Source: Sphingomonas sp. Leaf22 (GTDB lineage Bacteria > Pseudomonadota > Alphaproteobacteria > Sphingomonadales > Sphingomonadaceae). Taken from it: DNA of 46,480 bases. Location: NCBI RefSeq assembly GCF_001421715.1, contig NZ_LMKP01000007.1, forward strand, positions 1-46,480, in the 5' to 3' direction. The translations under genes and the position numbers were made by a program. Below, piece by piece: positions 43,229 to 46,480 of the stretch; the stretch's first letter is position 1; every line of letters begins with the position of its first letter. Under the pieces are notes generated by a model. It was not told the DNA's origin, did no database searches, and was given only the letters and a program-made list of their open reading frames with translations.

Positions 43229-44347
43229 TTAAGCGGAAATCTTGCCGTTTTCGTCGTACCGCGCCTCGGGCGGCACGGTGACCGGCGGCTGGATACCACC
43301 CGCCTGCCGGTTGACGCCGAAGACGAACGCCAGAACCGTCGCGATGGCGAGGTACAGGTCGTCGCGAACCTCCTGCCCCTGCTTGCTGGTGTAATAGACG
43401 GCGCGGGCGAGCTGCGGATATTCCAGCATCGGAATCTTCGCCTCGGCCGCCAGTTCGCGGATCGCGAGCGCGGTGGCACCCCGCCCCTTGGCGACGACCA
43501 CCGGCACCTGATCGCGACCATGTTCGTAGCGCAGCGCGACCGCGAAATGGGTCGGGTTGGTCAGCACGACATGCGCCTCGCCCACCGCCGCCTTGAAACC
43601 GCCCTTCAGGATGTCGTGCCGCCGCTGGCGGATCTGCGCCTTCACATGCGGATCGCCGTCGCTTTCCTTATGCTCGTCGCGCACTTCCTGCTTGGTCATC
43701 TGCAGGCGGCTCATCCGCTGGAAGATCGCCAGCGGCACGTCGAGGCCCGCGATCAGCACCAGCCCGCCCGCCATCACGAACAACAGCGTCAGGAACGTGC
43801 CGCCAAGGTCCGAAATCGCCTGTTCGACGTTCGACGATACCAGCCCCATCGAGCTGACCGCCGCCGATTTCAGCATGACATAGCCGATCGCGCCGAGCAG
43901 CGTGACCTTCAGCAGCGACTTGCCGAGTTCGATCCAGCCCTGCGCCCCGAACACGCGCTTCATGCCCGATGCCGGGTTGATCCGCGACCCCTTGGGGGCC
44001 AGCGCGCCGCCGTTGAAGCGGATGCCGGTCAGTCCCGCCTGCGTCACGATGCTGGCGACGACGGCAAAGATCAGCACGCTGCCGACCGGCACCGCCAGCT
44101 TCCATCCGGCCTCGACCAGCGGTCGCCATGGCTGGAAATCCTCGACATCGGCGCGTCCGAACCGGAAACTGGCGGTCATCACCGCCTTGCACGCGGCGAC
44201 CAGCGTCGGCCCGAACATCGCCAGCCAGCCGCACCCCGCGAGGATGACCAGCGCGGTGCCCAGTTCCTTGGACTTGAGGACGTCGCCGTCTTCGCGCGCC
44301 TTGTCGAGGCGCTTCTGGGTTGGGCTTTCGGTTTTGTCCTCGCTCAT
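43229..44347 (-). CDS. flhB: Flagellar export gate protein FlhB
   Basis: A 372-residue inner-membrane subunit of the flagellar type III export apparatus that switches substrate specificity. The N-terminal part has KTESPTQKRLDKAREDGDV (near the start) and four membrane helices. The auto-cleavage motif NPTH is at 264-267 (N-P-T-H), followed by the cytoplasmic domain with VPVVVAKGRGATALAIRELA and PMLEYPQLARAVYYT. ATG at 44347 overlaps the fliR stop by four bases (ATGA). It acts with FliP, FliQ, FliR and FlhA. Normal length. fliD follows. Confidence 0.96.
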   Translation of the reverse strand: MSEDKTESPTQKRLDKAREDGDVLKSKELGTALVILAGCGWLAMFGPTLVAACKAVMTASFRFGRADVEDFQPWRPLVEAGWKLAVPVGSVLIFAVVASIVTQAGLTGIRFNGGALAPKGSRINPASGMKRVFGAQGWIELGKSLLKVTLLGAIGYVMLKSAAVSSMGLVSSNVEQAISDLGGTFLTLLFVMAGGLVLIAGLDVPLAIFQRMSRLQMTKQEVRDEHKESDGDPHVKAQIRQRRHDILKGGFKAAVGEAHVVLTNPTHFAVALRYEHGRDQVPVVVAKGRGATALAIRELAAEAKIPMLEYPQLARAVYYTSKQGQEVRDDLYLAIATVLAFVFGVNRQAGGIQPPVTVPPEARYDENGKISA

Positions 44348-45117
44348 CCCAAAACGAGCCTCTGCGCGGCTTCGAGCGCCTCCTGCACGACGACCAGCAT
44401 GTAATCGGTCATCGCCGGCAGGGCGACGAACAACGCGATGACCCCCACGAACAGGCTGGCGGGCAGGCCGACCGCGAACAGGTTGAGCGCGGGGGCGGAG
44501 CGCGACAACATGCCCATGACGAGGTTCAGGCAGAGCAGCAGGAACCCGACCGGTAGCGCCAGCAACAGCCCCGACAGGAACGCATAGCCGCCGAAGATCG
44601 CGATATTCTCCAGCTTGGCAGGCGTCAGCCACGCAGCGCCGGGCGGCAGCAGTTCATAGGACCGGACCAGCAGGTCGATCAGGATCAGATGCCCGTCGAG
44701 CGACAGGAACAACAGGGTCAACAGCACCGACAAGAAGGTGCCGAGCGCAGGGCTTTGCGCCCCATTCTGCGGATCCACCATCGCCGCAAAGCCGATGCCC
44801 ATCGAGATGCCGATGACCTCGGCGGCGATCACCGGCGCGGCGAACGCGATCTGGAGAACGAGCCCGATGGCGAGGCCGACCAGACCCTCGGCCGCGATGG
44901 CGAGGAAGGTGGTCAGCGAAAAGATTTCGGTCGGAATGGGAAAGGCCTGCGCATGCAGCACCAGCACCGCGATCGCCCCCGACAGCAGCACGCGCACCTG
45001 CACCGGCATCGCCACCGCGCCGAACACCGGCGCGATAATGAACGCCGCGCCGACCCGGACCATGGTGAACAGGAGCGCCCAGAGTTGCGGTTCGACCGCA
45101 AGGCCAAATCCTAGCAT
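44344..45117 (-). CDS. fliR: Flagellar export protein FliR
   Basis: A 257-residue inner-membrane component of the export gate. The sequence has six hydrophobic segments, with the start LGFGLAVEPQLWALLFTMVRV, the well-conserved IGISMGIGFAAMVDPQNGAQ, and the C-terminal LGMLSRSAPALNLFAVGLPA-like segment (here MGMLSRSAPALNLFAVGLPA). ATG at 45117 is supported by the family start. The gene overlaps flhB by four bases. The distance to fliQ upstream, normally a few bases, is 241 bases here because of a palindromic repeat. Confidence 0.95.
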   Translation of the reverse strand: MLGFGLAVEPQLWALLFTMVRVGAAFIIAPVFGAVAMPVQVRVLLSGAIAVLVLHAQAFPIPTEIFSLTTFLAIAAEGLVGLAIGLVLQIAFAAPVIAAEVIGISMGIGFAAMVDPQNGAQSPALGTFLSVLLTLLFLSLDGHLILIDLLVRSYELLPPGAAWLTPAKLENIAIFGGYAFLSGLLLALPVGFLLLCLNLVMGMLSRSAPALNLFAVGLPASLFVGVIALFVALPAMTDYMLVVVQEALEAAQRLVLG

Positions 45118-45166
45118 GGGGTCGATCCGGCGAACGCCATCGGCGTCGGCTCGAAACGGAAGATTT

Positions 45167-45250
45167 CCGTCACCCCGGACGTGATCCGGGGTCCCGCTTC
45201 TTCTGCGCCCGTCAGGAAAGCGGGACCCCGGATCAAGTCCGGGGTGACGG
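45167..45250. repeat. Inverted repeat inside the fliQ-fliR gap
   Basis: The arms at 45167-45199 and 45218-45250 are reverse complements over 33 bases with one mismatch and an 18-base spacer. The right arm is nearly identical to the single copy at 31320-31353 (two differences). The element lies in the 241-base gap of an otherwise tight flagellar operon. It may reduce fliR expression by stalling transcription or may be neutral. Confidence 0.88.
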
Positions 45251-45358
45251 TAGAGGAAGCGAGGTGCGCACCATCGAACGGAGTCGGCAATCCACCGGTT
45301 CTCCCCCATAGCCCCGCGCAGGCAGGGGTATGGCGTAAGGGTAGCGCCTTCGTCACCG

Positions 45359-45628
45359 TTACCGAACCAGATCCGGAATCCGCTCGAAGATACTCGTCGT
45401 GAAATCGCTGAGCAGCCCGAGGATCAGGCTGCCGAACACCGCGAGGCTGATGCCGACCACCGCCAGCTTCGGCACGAACGACAGCGTCTGTTCGTTGATC
45501 GACGTCGCTGCCTGGATCATGCCGAGGATCAGGCCGGCGACCAGCGCCGGGATCAGGATCGGTGCCGCGACCAGCGCCAGCACCCACATCGCCTCGCGCG
45601 CGACGGTCATGAAATAGCCTGCGTCCAT
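45359..45628 (-). CDS. fliQ: Flagellar export protein FliQ
   Basis: An 89-residue membrane protein with two hydrophobic helices, part of the export gate. The segment ALVAAPILIPALVAGLILGMIQAATSINEQTLSFVPK (core LILGMIQAATSINEQTLSF) is diagnostic. Start ATG lies five bases after the fliP stop. The length equals that of E. coli FliQ. Upstream fliP is adjacent, and downstream fliR is separated by the palindromic repeat. Confidence 0.96.
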   Translation of the reverse strand: MDAGYFMTVAREAMWVLALVAAPILIPALVAGLILGMIQAATSINEQTLSFVPKLAVVGISLAVFGSLILGLLSDFTTSIFERIPDLVR

Positions 45629-45633
45629 GCCCG

Positions 45634-46383
45634 CTAACTCACGAACGACGCGGCAAGGCTGCCCATGGTGAGCGCCCAGCCATCGACCAGCACGAACAGC
45701 AGCAATTTGAACGGCAACGAGATGATCGTCGGCGACAGCATCATCATGCCCAGCGACATCAGGACCGTCGCCACCACCAGATCGACGACGATGAACGGCA
45801 GGAAGATCAGGAACGCGATCTGGAACGCGGTCTTCAGCTCGCTGGTGACGAAGGCGGGCAGCAGGATCGAAAACGGCGTGTCGGCGGGCGAGGCGATCGG
45901 GCCACTTTTCGCCATCTGCGCGAACATCGTCACGTCCTTGGTCCGGGTCTGCTTCAGCATGAAGGCGTGGAGCGGCCGGCTGGCGTTCTCGATCATCTGG
46001 GTCGAATTGATCTGCCCGGCGGCATAGGGCTTGATCGCGGTGTCGTTGATCCGGCTGATCACCGGCGACATCACGAACAGCGACAGGAACAGCGACAGGC
46101 CGATCAGCACCTGATTCGGCGGCGACTGTTGCAGCCCTAGCGCCTGGCGCAGCACCGCCAGCACGATGATGATCCGCGTAAAGCTGGTCATCATCAGCAG
46201 GATGCTGGGCAGGACCGACAACAGCCCCATGATGATGAGGATCTGCAGCGACAGCGCCATCGGCGCATCGTTGCCGCCGCCCAGCTGGCCCAGCGCGCGG
46301 TCGAGCGCGTCGGCGGCACCGGGGGCCGGGGCGGGCGCGGCCGGCACCGCCTGCGCCATCGCCGGCACCGCGAGGAACAGCAT
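45634..46383 (-). CDS. fliP: Flagellar export protein FliP
   Basis: A 249-residue export-gate protein with a cleavable signal followed by four membrane helices. Landmarks: [28 protein letters not shown] (core [18 protein letters not shown]), [40 protein letters not shown] and the C-terminal [12 protein letters not shown]. The annotated ATG at 46383 leaves a short signal core; the in-frame sequence upstream ([12 protein letters not shown]) would strengthen it but has no ATG, GTG or TTG before a stop. The window ends about 97 bases upstream, where fliO is expected. fliQ follows after five bases. Confidence 0.94.
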   Translation of the reverse strand: MLFLAVPAMAQAVPAAPAPAPGAADALDRALGQLGGGNDAPMALSLQILIIMGLLSVLPSILLMMTSFTRIIIVLAVLRQALGLQQSPPNQVLIGLSLFLSLFVMSPVISRINDTAIKPYAAGQINSTQMIENASRPLHAFMLKQTRTKDVTMFAQMAKSGPIASPADTPFSILLPAFVTSELKTAFQIAFLIFLPFIVVDLVVATVLMSLGMMMLSPTIISLPFKLLLFVLVDGWALTMGSLAASFVS

Positions 46384-46480
46384 CAGCGCGATGCCGATCG
46401 CCGCGAGGATGAGTTCGAACCGCCAATTGGCTCGCGCGCGCGACGGGCGCCGAACGCGAACCGTCTCAACTCCCCTCCCT

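Noticed and set aside
1..46480. tRNA genes, rRNA genes, CRISPR arrays, insertion sequences and prophage genes
   Set aside because: Looked for on both strands by eye; no cloverleaf, rRNA segment, repeat-spacer array, transposase or integrase was seen.

Overview
The window is a GC-rich (roughly two-thirds G+C) stretch of bacterial chromosome. It most likely comes from a sphingomonad (Alphaproteobacteria, Sphingomonas-like). Pointers are the paired TonB-dependent receptors, the glutathione-dependent formaldehyde dehydrogenase, the sugar-acid (non-phosphorylative) catabolic genes, an alphaproteobacterial-length S4 protein, and the GC-rich palindromic intergenic repeats familiar from that group. 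This assignment rests on reading protein families by eye; no database search was run. About 40 genes are packed tightly, many with 4-base stop/start overlaps (ATGA or GTGA). I saw no rRNA, tRNA, CRISPR array, transposase or integrase.

Layout. 0.4-5.3 kb: an OprO/P-type porin, a TonB-dependent receptor interrupted by one amber codon, and a ModE-type regulator with a Mop-type molybdate-binding protein; a ModE-like box lies just upstream of the receptor. 5.5-11.9 kb: a complete tripartite RND efflux system (outer-membrane factor divergent from tetR-adaptor-pump) with two matching operator-like dyads. 12.0-13.9 kb: an alpha/beta hydrolase and an alcohol dehydrogenase-like oxidoreductase, overlapping. 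14.2-20.6 kb: a candidate carbohydrate-uptake locus (GPH/MFS transporter, ROK regulator, large TonB-dependent receptor, and a translationally coupled secreted protein of unknown family with a histidine cluster). 20.6-22.2 kb: a decayed chemoreceptor fragment and a DUF808 membrane protein.

22.3-27.2 kb: an operon read leftward for L-fucose (or similar deoxy-sugar) oxidation: aldo/keto reductase, SDR, mutarotase, FucP-like permease, and at its end a PBP4-type carboxypeptidase. 27.3-31.1 kb: housekeeping genes (frmA-type dehydrogenase, RlpA, an unknown periplasmic protein, rpsD, chorismate mutase). 31.4-35.7 kb: a pentonate module (xylonate/arabinonate dehydratase divergent from a sugar permease and an AraD1-family enzyme). 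36.1-41.2 kb: Nudix hydrolase, AlkB with an overlapping HIRAN protein, then lysA, a siroheme-synthase-like gene and a zntB-like transporter in one overlapping chain, and an FMN reductase. 41.3-46.4 kb: flagellar genes fliP-fliQ-fliR-flhB-fliD-fliS read leftward, with a palindromic repeat inserted between fliQ and fliR.

The most unusual items are the amber-interrupted receptor in a molybdenum-type regulatory context, the receptor-coupled secreted histidine-rich protein, the AlkB-HIRAN pair, the siroheme-synthase-like protein carrying only the start of a methyltransferase domain, and the repeat inside the flagellar export operon.
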